Assembly (NCBI GenBank): GCA_013396915.1
Contig: VWZL01002555.1
Location: 279,494-343,493, forward strand
Direction: 5' to 3'
DNA length: 64,000 nt
Origin: Stercorarius parasiticus
Taxonomy: Eukaryota; Chordata; Aves; Charadriiformes; Stercorariidae
Shown here piece after piece: positions 1 to 14,026 of the stretch. The notes below the pieces were generated by a model, which was given only the letters and a program-made list of their open reading frames with translations, did not search any database and was not told where the DNA came from. The position numbers were made by a program, and so were the translations under genes. Positions within the stretch are counted from its first letter, which is position 1, and each line of letters opens with the position of its first letter.

Positions 1-2236
1 AAAACATCCCAGCACACCACAGAAATACTAAGACTTTTTTGAAATTACTTGATTTTTGTTCTTAACAATTCTCAAATCTAAGAAGAGATATTGCTAAAGC
101 AGGCTCCACAAGTCTCGAAGGCTAGCATCTGGATCTTGAAATCTTACTACACAAATTCAATTCAGTGATAGGCATCATGCTCATGACCCCATTTCATTAT
201 CATCAGTCTATCAGCATTGCCCCAAGCTTATTTCAGAACAAAAAAGTCCTGCCTTCCTCAAGGAATCTACTATAATGCTGACAGCTTAATGAAAGTGCCT
301 TTCTTGGTTTTACAGACGTCTTTAAATAATTAAATGATTAAGCAAAAAAATCCATCCTTTTAAAACTACACTTGACTGTGGAACTAATTTACATAAGAAG
401 AGATTAATGAAAATAATGTTATTAAAAATTCAGAGCATCAACAAGATAACTATTAATAAATCATATGGCTGAATTGTCAGACAAGAATTTCAAAATATAA
501 TGAGCCTTTTATGCCTCCCACATTACAAATGCTGTATAATTTTCCTGGTCTTAAAATAAATTCATTAAAAGTGAACTTTTTCTCTTTGTGGCAAAAACAC
601 TGAACCCTAAAGAAAAGCTTCAGTCTAACAGATGAATAATACTCATGGTGAGAAAAGGCAGAAAAAAGAAACCCTTATGTACTCATGAGAACTTTTTCAA
701 AACCTCAACTAATCCTCAGGTCCAATTTTAAACATACTTTTGGTGATGCAAATCAGGAGCGCGTCCATAAAATTAACGGTAACTGTTAAACCACTGTAGC
801 CCAGCTGAGGACAAAGAAGAACGAAGTGCTGCTTCAAAATTGACTTCAGTAGTGGAAATTTGGAGGAGCCGTCATGAAAAACTGAAACATCTTTCAGAGG
901 CTGCAAGTAAAATTCCTACTCTCATCTCATCAAGAAGAGGGAAATACTGTTTATAGAGAAGGCTGACCTCAAAACAGCATTTATTCTCCCTTCTGCCCCT
1001 CCCCAAACATACTTTGTTTTATCCACGCTAACAGCAGAGTTGTACTACTTTGTAATGCCCGTAATCCCAGCTTTTTATTTCAGATCACCTGAGTAAGAAT
1101 GAGACCCGCACAGACTTGAGTGAGGCATGCTGAATCCAGAAAGCATGGCTAGAGGGGACCTCTTCAGGGTGTCCTGTCCCTTTCCCCACCTCAAAGCAGA
1201 ACCAGCTCTCTTGTAATCACCTGCCAGATGTTTCTCCAACCTGTTCTTAAAAGCCGCCAGTGAAATTCTACAAATTCCCCAGGCAACCCAAGCCAGCGCT
1301 TAATTATTGTTCAACATTGGAAACTACTACTTATCATCTATCTATACCTCCTTTGTGCCCCATGATTTCATGTCAGTTCTGGGTAGAACAGGAAAACCAA
1401 TGTCTCCTTTCCTTCTAGCAGTTATGTATTTGGAAACACATTAGGCTTTATGTTTTTTAGATCTTGGACCATTCTTGTTGCTTTCCTCTGGACTCTTTTT
1501 TACTGGTCCATGTTTATTTTAAAGAACATTGCCCAGAACCGGATAGAGTACCCCAGCTAAGGCCTTCCTACTGCTAAGGAGATGGAAAGGACTTCTTCGT
1601 TTGCTTTGACGAAAATATTTGTGCTCTTCCAGTATAGTAACTGCCTTTTTGCTTCAATAATTTGGCACTTCTAACTCATGATGCACTATATACCCAGATC
1701 CTTCTCTTTGAAACTGTCACTTTTTTTTCCTCAGGCTGTATTTGAGACGATGAACAGCAAAGATGCAAACTTCACCAGTGCTCCTACTGCATGGGATCCC
1801 TTTGATTTTAGAACATTATTTCAAAATGTCAGAATCAGTTTTCATCCCAATACCACCTTGTCACCTACTGAAAGACCCTTTCAAAATGATACCGTTCGAA
1901 GCAAATAAGCTTCGGACACCCTCTATGCCAGCATCCAAGTCATTAGTAAAAACATCAAACTGTATCAGATGCGGGAGAGACCTTTGCAGTACCCTGCATA
2001 TTAGTGAAACATTAAGAAATACAAAGCCTCATTCCCCAATTATTCTTGCACTCACCTTCTAGCAGGCTACAAACTATCACAGAATAAACAACATAGAGTT
2101 TTTTCTTTCCTCAGTGAATACTAAACACCATGCGACTCCCACATATCATCTGCATGATTAAAATCTACCCCATACAAAGCAATGAACTTGTGTTCCTCAC
2201 TAGATTTTTTCTTTCCACAAGCTAGCACGTGCCTAC
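1..2236 (-). other. MAST2: Partial downstream intron of MAST2
   Basis: At least 2236 bases, phase 0. It contains an old CR1/L3-like relic at about 1151-2060. No exon was found in it. Confidence 0.8.
1151..2060 (-). mobile_element. Ancient CR1/L3-like LINE relic
   Basis: The plus strand shows, in order and with the right spacing, pieces of the antisense of an old amniote CR1-type LINE: TTTCTCCAACCTGTTCTTAA, CATTCTTGTTGCTTTCCTCT and GGACTCTTT, CCCAGAACCGG, GTACCCCAGCTAAGGCCTT, ACCCAGATCCTTCTCTTTG, and AAGTCATTAGTAAAAACATC. Many mismatches and indels leave no reading frame. The short plus-strand frames inside it are by-products. The exact family cannot be settled by eye. Confidence 0.65.
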
Positions 2237-2346
2237 CTTGCTGAACCTTGGCGAGCATGAGGAAAACTGCCGAATTTCCACGTGATCATCATCATTAGTG
2301 TCCTCCTCTTCTTCTGAATCCAGGTGTTGGTACCGTTCTGATCGGG
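2237..2346 (-). CDS. MAST2: MAST2 window exon 17 (acidic post-kinase tail)
   Basis: This 110-bp exon completes Thr and encodes [20 protein letters not shown], then [16 protein letters not shown]. The acceptor is cttgttcacag and the donor is CAGCAAG/gtaggc. TRSERY and [14 protein letters not shown] are family signatures right after the AGC tail. The acidic run [10 protein letters not shown] resembles the MAST3/MAST4 form more than mammalian MAST2 as I remember it. The exon ends in phase 0. The next exon, expected to begin with VYSSMERL or similar, is not in the window. Confidence 0.96.
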
Positions 2347-4611
2347 CTGTGAACAAGACACGGCACATTTCATCAGTGCGAGGCGCGTTGGCAACTCTCA
2401 CACCTCAAGCTCTGCATGCTTACCCACGAACAGTCTTTGCATCAATTCCTACTTGTCTACTTACAAGGAACTTTCATACAACCTTAAAGAGTATTTTCCT
2501 TAATCCTGAAACATACCCGGACAGTTGCGCGCATCCTGTACAATTAGCAGTGAAAATACCTCCTTCCTACTGAATTTACCTTACACCATCAGCTGTATTC
2601 TATTCTAAAAGCAGCAGATACTCAGCAGGTGTCTAATCCTGCAGACCCTTCATGGTAGGGATGTTTCTTCCCTACGGCAAACAACTATATGGAAGGAAAC
2701 ACGGAAAACAATTCACTGTCCCAGTTTCCAATAAACAGCTTTATGATTGTACAAAGTCTGTCCTGCATACACACAGACAAGCCTTCTTTAAAAAATAAAA
2801 ATATTTACCCCCCAAAAATATTTCCTCTTCTCCCTCCTACCACTAGAAAAAGGATTAGATTTTGTGAAAGAAAATGGGCAAGCAGCCAATATGCAGAGCT
2901 ATTTTTTAATGCAAAAATCTAAACTGCCTCCAAAGAGATTTTGAGCTTTGAGATTTGCAGCACTGGATTTCTAAGCCAGCCACATTGGATTTTGCAGGGC
3001 AGGCATTAATAAGTTTGGCTACAGAAAGCTGATAGCTATACTGAGCCAAATTTGCTGCACTGTATCAGCCAGAAAGCTACTTTTGTAAATTCTAAAATTT
3101 TCTGCGTTAGGGTTTATAACAGCAACGCCAACTCTTATCAGTGTCTATGTGAGATATTTCCTGACGTGAGAATTCCAGCCTTTTTATAGAGGGCTCACAT
3201 CAAAGTCACCCCGATAACCTGCTGAGCACGCCTGGCCACTGTGGGAGTTTGCCACCATTCCCACTTGACAGACCCAATGATTTGCACCACTGAACAGAAC
3301 ATGGTGCTTTTACCCAACAGGATCTGCTGACGGCTGCTGTGCTGAGCCTCTCCCAGTCACTGAGCCCATTCACTGACCAGAGCTCAAGTTCAATGTCCAA
3401 TAAGTCCAACGAGCTGGGGGAACACATCACCACCTCGGTTTCTACATGTAAATTGTACCAATGTAACCTCAATACATGAAAAAAACCACACACCTCTGCC
3501 CTCTCTGCACAGCTTGACTCAAATTGCTCTCTGCAGCGAGCACGTGGAGATTGCTCAGTCTGTCTGTCTCTCCATCCTACCACTCCATCCAACCCCTAGC
3601 CTACAAGCCTCTTCCCCAAACTGGGATCACATTATCTAAATAGGATCTCTGTTTTTGCAGCATGGTAGCCGAGGGGACAGAGGCAGGTTACTCTCTCCAT
3701 CCCCGTAAAGCACAGGAGCAGAGCAAAAATGTGCTTCATACAGAGTCAGCGAGTCCCTGGGAGAAGGATGGAAGAGATTCCATTGAAGTAGGGCAGAAAT
3801 TTCCATGGCTCAGGAAACTGAAATAGCCCAGTATCATCCTGTGCTGCAGCTGGAGTGGGGGAAAGACTCCCCTGACCAGTGACAAGCCCAAGCCCTTTCC
3901 ACCTGCTCGGCTCCCCAAGTCAAATGAGAAAAGTAGGGAGCAGAGACCTCCCCATCCCTCACGTGACGCTCCTCCCATCTCACCCAAGAGCACCGACTCT
4001 GTCTGGTGCTTATCTGGAAATACCAGGAATCTTACACAGCACTGATACCACGGCAGTTCCCAGACATTTATACACACCAGACAGGCACTTCACATCTCAT
4101 TAAAGTTAACAATACTAAAAAAAAAAAAAAGGTGATAGACTTGCAGTGAAAATAATTTAAGTTACTTTAAATCTCTGAAGAATTTTCCTTACATACTTGT
4201 CTTCAAGGTTTGGGTTTTGTTTGTTTTTTTTTTAAAAAAACCACTCATTGGCTGAAAAAGGTCACTAGGGAAAGATAATATTGCTCAAAAACTCTTGGAA
4301 GTTGGATATACTAAATGTTTTGGAAGTACTCTAATAAACCCAGCATAACAACCGCCGCACCTCTTACCACAGAGCCACGGCTGGCAGGACCACAGGCACC
4401 AGTGAAAGGCCAATTGACTTCAGCAGCCACATTTTTTTCATTTAAAATTCACTTGCTTTCAAAGAAACCTTACGTGACATTCAACAGAAACTTTTTAAAG
4501 CAATTTCCATCAAGTGTTTTATTCAATTTCTAACAATGACATACCTATAACAATTTAAAAAATGAAATATGCACAAAAAATATGATGTTTAGGCTGAATC
4601 TTTAGTCTTAC
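2347..4611 (-). other. MAST2: MAST2 intron 16
   Basis: 2265 bases, phase 1. The part at about 3200-4080 is richer in G+C and carries two minus-strand open frames (128 and 113 codons) that I do not recognise. A 14-base A tract lies at 4117-4130. No repeat family is seen. Confidence 0.75.
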
Positions 4612-4734
4612 TGTCAAAATAGCTTGTGTCATCCTCAGATTCCAACTGCGGGATGAATTCAGCTTTCTGCCGAAGTAATCCATTCCAGTCCAAATCTTTA
4701 AAGAACCGATGCTGTTTCACTTCAAAGGCACTAC
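4612..4734 (-). CDS. MAST2: MAST2 window exon 16 (end of kinase, start of AGC tail)
   Basis: This 123-bp exon encodes (G)[20 protein letters not shown], then [20 protein letters not shown] plus one base. It ends the kinase domain (HRFFKDLDW) and begins the AGC C-terminal tail ([17 protein letters not shown]). The acceptor is tatttcag and the donor is GACA/gtaaga. SAFEVKQH after GTG fits MAST2, where MAST3 and MAST4 have a Gly in place of the Ser. Confidence 0.97.
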
Positions 4735-6323
4735 CTGAAATAAGCATCTTTTATTGCGAAGTATTTCTTTGAGCATTTGCATAAAAAGAAAAACAAACCT
4801 TAAAAGTATCAAGAGCCCAAAAGAATGTACCCGAGTACATTTAAGTCACACATTTTTCAGGAATTTTGAGAAACGACTTATCCTTTTACCAAAGTGGGGA
4901 TGCACGATGAAATCTGAACAAGATTTCCTCCTTCCCACCTCCTCTTCCTGCTTAATGACAACACATGACTCAACTGGCTGGAAGATGGCAGCTGCTGTTA
5001 CACTCCACAGCAAGTTGCAAGATTAAGAACTACCTAACATCTTAATTTAAAATTTCCAAACTCTAAATATCATCTAAGTAAAGAGAGCAAACTCAGAAAG
5101 GTACTTAGTGTATGCATGGCTTCGCTCTCATTAATAAACTCATTCAATGTGCTTAAAAAAAGGCAGGGGCTTAGATATCTTCCTGAATTAGTATCTTTTG
5201 TTATTAACCTCAGAATCTTGTCTACCCAGAAGGAAAAACTAAGGATTGTCTGTCTACTAGTATATGCATTTTTTCCCAAATGAAATTAATATTCAGAAAA
5301 GATACTACTGTCTTTTTAAAAAAAGAAAACAGCAGAGGAAAAGAGATAAAAGGTTTGCTGAGTGCCAGTGGCACTATGAGATGCCAAGTGGAACAGCAGC
5401 CTCAGCATTACAGGTATGTAAGAAATCAAAAAAATCAGTCCATCAACTCATTTTATAAGGCAAGAAACTCTACCTCTTTTCCATGACAGCAACATCTTTC
5501 AAGTACGTGTATTTGAAGTAAAGAAGAACATGTGAAAACCATCTGATATCATTATTAATTCATGATCTGTTCATCACCCTTGCATGCATGTGTGTTAAAT
5601 CTGCTGATTACATGTGCCTTTTGGAATTATTATATATGTAAGTTTTTATTTTATCCTTAAAGTGTAGTTTCCCATTGAAAATCCAAAATTAAATCAGATA
5701 AATTAAACAGACTGTGCCGTAAAGCCGCACTGTCACACAAACGATTTTAAAACAAGAGCATAGCTAGAAATTATTTATGGTTATTTACTATCAGGAAATG
5801 AGAAGTGTTGACTTGTCAAACTTTAAATCTGACATTATAATACAGAAAGATTGACATACACATCTGACTTTGCCAAAGAGATTATCAGACTTTGCTGTAT
5901 GTTTGGAGAATTCTACAGTCCAGGCCTCTAGGAACGGGAAAGTTCTCATTCATTTCATTACACCCAGGAGTTCACATCCATGTAGGGGATTAAGCCCCTA
6001 GTCAAAGAGAACTTCAAAGAAATCTGATTATGAACTGTTCAAATGGAGACGCTACCCTCAAGCCTTTAATGGAACAGCACAAATTTGAGAAGTTATGTTG
6101 CCAAACTGACAGTGCTCCTTTCTTGTTTCCCAAACGAGGCAGTCACATCTGACTCATGTACAATCTACACTAATTCTCAGAGCTTCATCACACAGGATTC
6201 ACTGAATGCAGTATAAACTGTTCCCCAGCCCTAGATGAGCATTTTTCAACGTGGCGGGCATGCATCACTGGCAAGGCAGCTTCTTTTCCTGCTTCAGTAC
6301 TTTCCTACACACAAGGTTCCTAC
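4735..6323 (-). other. MAST2: MAST2 intron 15
   Basis: 1589 bases, phase 1. Nothing is recognised in it. Confidence 0.85.
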
Positions 6324-6425
6324 CTGTTCCCATTCTTTCCAGAGGATTTTGGCGGAGAAGCTTAGAAATGAGGTCCTGGGCATCTGGTGGCAGTGCATCA
6401 TCACCTTCTGGCCAGGCAATTTCAT
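6324..6425 (-). CDS. MAST2: MAST2 window exon 15 (kinase C-lobe)
   Basis: This 102-bp exon encodes (D)[17 protein letters not shown], then [16 protein letters not shown] plus one base. The acceptor is ttgtccccag and the donor is AACAG/gtagga. [10 protein letters not shown] and QNPLER, with the conserved C-lobe Arg, are typical of the MAST family. The wording [15 protein letters not shown] is closer to remembered MAST2 than to MAST4 (WPEKDEAPPPDAQDL). Both phases are 1. Confidence 0.97.
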
Positions 6426-9541
<3,116 letters not shown>

Positions 9542-9680
9542 TTATCAGGTTTTAGGTCACGGTGAACAATCCCATAATTGTGTAGGTACTCCAATGCCAG
9601 AACAGTCTCGGCAAAATACATCCTTGCCATATCAACAGGTAGGGCACCAATGTTCTTGAGAAGCGTAGCACAGTCACCTC
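9542..9680 (-). CDS. MAST2: MAST2 window exon 12 (kinase catalytic loop)
   Basis: This 139-bp exon encodes [20 protein letters not shown], then [19 protein letters not shown] and HRDLKPD plus two bases of Asn. HRDLKPDN is the catalytic loop: Asp is the catalytic base, Lys is the phosphate-contacting residue, and Asn (split with exon 13) binds magnesium. EGGD following the hinge and [16 protein letters not shown] are typical of AGC kinases of the MAST/LATS branch. The acceptor is ttttttctag and the donor is GATAA/gtaagt. Confidence 0.98.
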
Positions 9681-11046
9681 CTAGAAAAAAAGTTGCAAAT
9701 ATGGCACAGTGAAATGGCAAATACCAGTAAGAAAGAACCGCTATGGGTCTATGATACTAGATTAGAGTAAGTTTCCTAAAGGTTGTCTCTCTCAGCCGTG
9801 TTAGCCTGAATTCTAAAGCTCTCTCTGCACTCCACCTTGAGCTTCAATTAACTATTAAAATCTTAGGAAAATTGAGATCCATGTATGTTGCTCAAGAACT
9901 GTACAGATGCCATTTCCAAACCGTAAGCAAGCCTCGAAGAAAGGGCAGTTCGTGACTGTTTGGCCTCTCTATAAATTTCTTTGTTTTCCACCTCTGAGAC
10001 ACATGCTACTTCTGATACACAAGCTTCTTAAAATCGTAAGTAAACACCTTTACAACTACAAACCAGCTCTCCCTACACATGGCGAGGCAGCCGTGCCTTT
10101 GGACACATTGGTAGTAATGAAAATAAGCCTGTGGTCTCCTGATTCAAGCTTCTTAAGGAACCCTGGCCACACAGTTCATTTGACCTTCATCTCTACTTGT
10201 AAATAGGAATTAATATTAAAATTTGTTATGTCAATACATCTGTTTTCATTCCACTAATTTATCAGAAAGAACACTGATAGAATAACTATAAGCTTATTTC
10301 TCACAGACATTCAGCCAAGCAAGCCATAAAAAATCAATCCTATCCACCAGTGGAAATATATTCCTTACAATTAAGATACAGTGATAAAATAAAATCAAAT
10401 AATAGTCCAAAGAATAAGCAAAACAAATAAAAACCAGCATACAATAACACTGTATTTTTAAAAAGGCTGCTAAAGAACTAAGACTGTGTTGCTTGGTGAT
10501 GTTTCTTAACTGTCTTTTTCTAACTGTAATGCCAAGCAAATGTGGTATGGATCTAGCCATGCCATCCCATAGGAGAGTGGGAGGATTTCTTTCCAGTGAA
10601 GACTGGAAAAGTTCGTGCTGACTTCTGATCCCAGCAGTTTTCTCCATGTGGCTTTATGTTTCCTCAGCTCTGCTGCAATCATGTTGTATTAGTCACAGGG
10701 ATTCACAAATGGAGTATCTCCTTACGCTAAACTGTGCTAGCGGTAAATGACTCATTTCTCCAGCTCAGCCCAAGCAGTCCATATATTCCTCCCTAAAAGG
10801 GCACCACGACCTCCCCTGCAACTGCAGGGCTGACTGAGCTCACTTTCTGTGAAGAAAGGAGTAGCACACGCATGAGAAGGTCTTCCTGTTTATTGTGTTC
10901 AGAGCGGTGCCCTGACCAGTCTTACGCAGAAAAGTACACATAAGTCACTTGGAAACGTCATCCCTTATGAGGAGACACCCTGCATACACACTACACATCC
11001 ATCCTACCCAAGGCCCCTTTGCAGGTGTAGATAATGACAGCCATAC
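9681..11046 (-). other. MAST2: MAST2 intron 11
   Basis: 1366 bases, phase 1. A 117-codon minus-strand open frame (10294-10647) is unrecognised and probably random. No repeat family is seen. Confidence 0.8.
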
Positions 11047-11255
11047 CTTCCACATACTCCATAACCATGCACAGGTGGCGCTTGGTCTCAAAGGAGCAGA
11101 ACATGCTGACCACAAAGGGGTTCTCAGCAAATGTCAAGATATCTCTCTCCACAAAAGCCTGCTGGATCTGGTTTCTCAAAATTAGGTTCTGTTTGTTGAT
11201 CTTCTTCATGGCAAAACGCTGACGGGTGGTCTTGTGTCGCACCAAATACACCGCT
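11047..11255 (-). CDS. MAST2: MAST2 window exon 11 (kinase N-lobe)
   Basis: This 209-bp exon encodes the rest of the glycine loop ([20 protein letters not shown]), where the first Lys of AMKK is the ATP-anchoring lysine. It then carries the alpha-C helix ([19 protein letters not shown]) with its Glu in VERD, and the hinge region ([10 protein letters not shown]). The acceptor is tttttctag and the donor is GGAAG/gtatgg. It is almost identical to the known MAST family sequence. Phases 2 in and 1 out fit the neighbours. Confidence 0.98.
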
Positions 11256-13231
11256 CTAGAAAAACCACATACCAAGAGGAAAAGTTCCATTTTCAGTTCA
11301 AACTGGTTTGGGGGATTTTTATTTTTTTTTTTAAAACACTGATGGTAACTATTTTGGATAGATCCTGACAGACTTATCTGTGACTCCATAAAATCCCACT
11401 TCAGTGCCAAGCTCCCCTAGAAAAGAAGGAACCCCATGATGCTTCCTTCAAAAGCTACTCTGCCTTCTTGAATTAAGCAGCAGTTTCAATGACGTGACTA
11501 ACGAGATATTTCAGACACAAATGTCACAAACCTCTTTAAGCATCATTGCAGAGGCATGTATTTTTCAACACTACAGTCACCATTTCACTTAAAAAACTGT
11601 CCAAAACATATGGAATCAGCACAACTTCTTTCCAAGCTCCATAAAATTAATTTGACGCAACACTGTCACTGGGGATTTCCTTCAGTAAAGTATCTCTTAC
11701 ATTTCTATCATTTGCAGATCATTAGATTCCTGCACATTAATAATACAGTTTGCAAATAAAATTTTCATCCAGTTTGCCTGCCTTATTTAATCAGTACTTG
11801 TTTCCTTTTCTCTGGAGTATATTACATTTAACATGGTACTGTGTCTCACCAGCAGCTGGCTATAAAATACACCCAGTATAAAGATAGATATGAGTAACCG
11901 CAAAACTACCACCTCTCTCCCCTTTTTTCAAAGTTACATTTAAATCATGGGGCCTGTACAGAAATATGACTGAAATATGTATAAAATCTTCTTGTCTAAC
12001 AACGTGCCTCTTTGACCCTGCTCCGATGTGTCTTCACTGACTACAAAAATATGCTTACACTTTTTCCACATACAATTTTCAAAAAATGAGTTGCTGTTAA
12101 CTAAGCACCCACTTCAACAAAACACTCAAGCACATGCTCAGGTTTTGCTGTTATGACCTACTGAATATCACTGCTTTTCAGTTACAACCTAATGACTATC
12201 ACTAGTAAGGATTTATCAATTGCAAAGAGTCAGGAACCGTCTTTAAAATTCTGAATAGGTTTGTATGAGCGGTTAAAATTTGAACCGACCATATTCATTC
12301 TGGATTCTTCAATGGATAATAAAATCTAATAGCAATTTCACTGTATTACTTCTCACAGTAGATTTGTCCCAATGTAATTTTAGCATTTCTTTTAGTATTT
12401 CAAGCACTCGCAAACAGCCACATATGTTACATATATAAATCTGAATACATGCAAGAATGGAAAAGCATAAACTACTTCTCCCTCAATATTCTTGCTGTTT
12501 CAATGAATCACCAATAACATTTGCAACTACAGGATTTTACCCTCACTCGCTTAGGCTTTAAACAGACACAAATCACAGGACTTAACCAGACAGCATGAAA
12601 GGAAATACAGACTGCCTTGCTAAGCAGTAAGGAAATAGATGCAAAACAATTTTCTCAGACTCATGGAACTACATCTTTTTACTATTACTTAGAAAATCTT
12701 ACAATAAACTAAGTGACAGTATTTTCCCTAGCAACAATATTTAGGGAAAATGTTTTTGTTATCTCAAGCTACGGTACTAAGTGTCTATATTTCACCTACC
12801 TACCATAAAGAAACGGTGCAGAAATAGTTACCGGAAAACCAGGCTTGAGGTCACAGCTAGGAAGGGCTTCAGAAAATTTGCATCAGAGGGATTAGGAATA
12901 CCATATCCTGAAAGCTTTAATGTAGGGCAACTAATTTTCCTGAGCGGGAAGCTGTGTGTCAGTTCAATGCAATGTAAGGACTTCACAGCAGGAACTACGT
13001 CCAGGTATGGGGGCTTTTGTCTAAGAAACCCCAAGAAAGTGCAAGAAAATGGCATCTCCCAGAAGAACGCAGAGGACATGACAAGTGTGGAACCTCTGTA
13101 AGACTCAAGTAAAATTCATCTATGCTTTGGACCCAACAAAAAACAGCCATTTGCCAAACTGTGCTATAGCCCTTCCCTGGGTTGGACAATAATAGTATTT
13201 TCTTCTAAAGCAAAGTCTGAAAAAACCTTAC
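11256..13231 (-). other. MAST2: MAST2 intron 10
   Basis: 1976 bases, phase 2. A 106-codon open frame on the plus strand (12781-13101) has no recognisable content and is taken as chance. Nothing else is seen. Confidence 0.8.
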
Positions 13232-13317
13232 CCATAAGCACCATTACTGATCAGTTTAATAGTTTCAAACTCTTCTTCAGATGGAGTTTTCTTTGACTGG
13301 ACAGAGGCCCCACGGCT
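13232..13317 (-). CDS. MAST2: MAST2 window exon 10 (kinase start, glycine-rich loop)
   Basis: This 86-bp exon encodes SRGASVQSKKTPSEEEFETI, then KLISNGAYG with the last Gly split by the intron. The donor is TATGG/gtaagg. FETIKLISNGAYG opens the kinase domain and supplies the first part of the ATP-binding glycine-rich loop. The acceptor is ctttcctcag followed by AGCC. A second AG two bases further in would break the frame, so the exon must start at 13317. The segment before the kinase (SVQSKKTPSEEE) is a variable linker. Confidence 0.96.
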
Positions 13318-13964
13318 CTGAGGAAAGACAGCAAGAAAATGGAAATCAGGAGCATGAATTACTCCATTCTACACGTCACTTTTTTGTCCTTTTCTTCTTT
13401 AAGCAGCATTCACCCAAACTCAATCCATTTCTGAACCACTGGAGTCCTCGGCTTTAGGATAATGGTCTGTATCCCGAGGACCCTTGCAGATTCCCTCCAC
13501 AATTAGCAGCATAATCAGTGGACTATAAGATTCAGGCCTTTCCCCAACATTAAATTTTTAAAATACCAATAAAGTAAACAACTAAGGATTTTAGAAACCT
13601 AGTGAGTTATATAGTTAAATTTTCCTAACAAACAGTCCGTTACTAAAGCCAACTCTCTTCAATATCCACTACATTTTACAAACACAGATATAAAGAATTT
13701 CTCCAAATTATTTTTGTTTATAAATCTAAAAAAAATCAAAACTTGATGATGCCTGTTTGCAACTTTTAAGCATTTCACCACCACAGTACAGAGATTTCCA
13801 TATTTTTATGAGCGTATACTCCACTTTTAACATGCACTTTTAAATGTCAGCACATTTTTTTTGTAATTAAAATTACTGTGCATTATAATTAATTCTTCAC
13901 TGTAGACTACTTCTTTCCAGAGAAAAAAAAAGCGCTAGACAGAGTGAGTGTATTACTGCTTTAC
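13318..13964 (-). other. MAST2: MAST2 intron 9
   Basis: 647 bases, phase 0, AT-rich. Nothing is recognised in it. Confidence 0.85.
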
Positions 13965-14026
13965 CTCGACTGAATCATCTGTCTCAGGAGTGTCTGGGCT
14001 GTCATAGCTATTCAGCTGGGCCATTT
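13965..14026 (-). CDS. MAST2: MAST2 window exon 9 (linker before the kinase)
   Basis: This short 62-bp exon encodes (E)MAQLNSYDSPDTPETDDSVE. The acceptor is ctttcttttcag and the donor is GTCGAG/gtaaag. It is a variable acidic linker between the pre-kinase domain and the kinase. The DSPDTPETDDS core is conserved in MAST2. Its frame is fixed by phase 1 entry and phase 0 exit. It is below the size of an ordinary ORF call and is recovered only from homology and splice signals. Confidence 0.95.

Noticed and set aside
709..906. Minus-strand 65-codon frame as a possible next MAST2 exon
   Set aside because: The peptide (MQPLKDVSVFHDG...) has no resemblance to the expected sequence after [10 protein letters not shown], and no splice signals fit.
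1678..2062. Two plus-strand frames in the old LINE relic
   Set aside because: They run antisense to the element's own coding strand and come from decayed repeat sequence.
10294..10647. 117-codon minus-strand frame in intron 11
   Set aside because: Hydrophobic, AT-driven composition (YYLILFYHCILIV), no homology and no splice signals; treated as chance.
12781..13101. 106-codon plus-strand frame in intron 10
   Set aside because: No recognisable domain and antisense to the gene; treated as chance.
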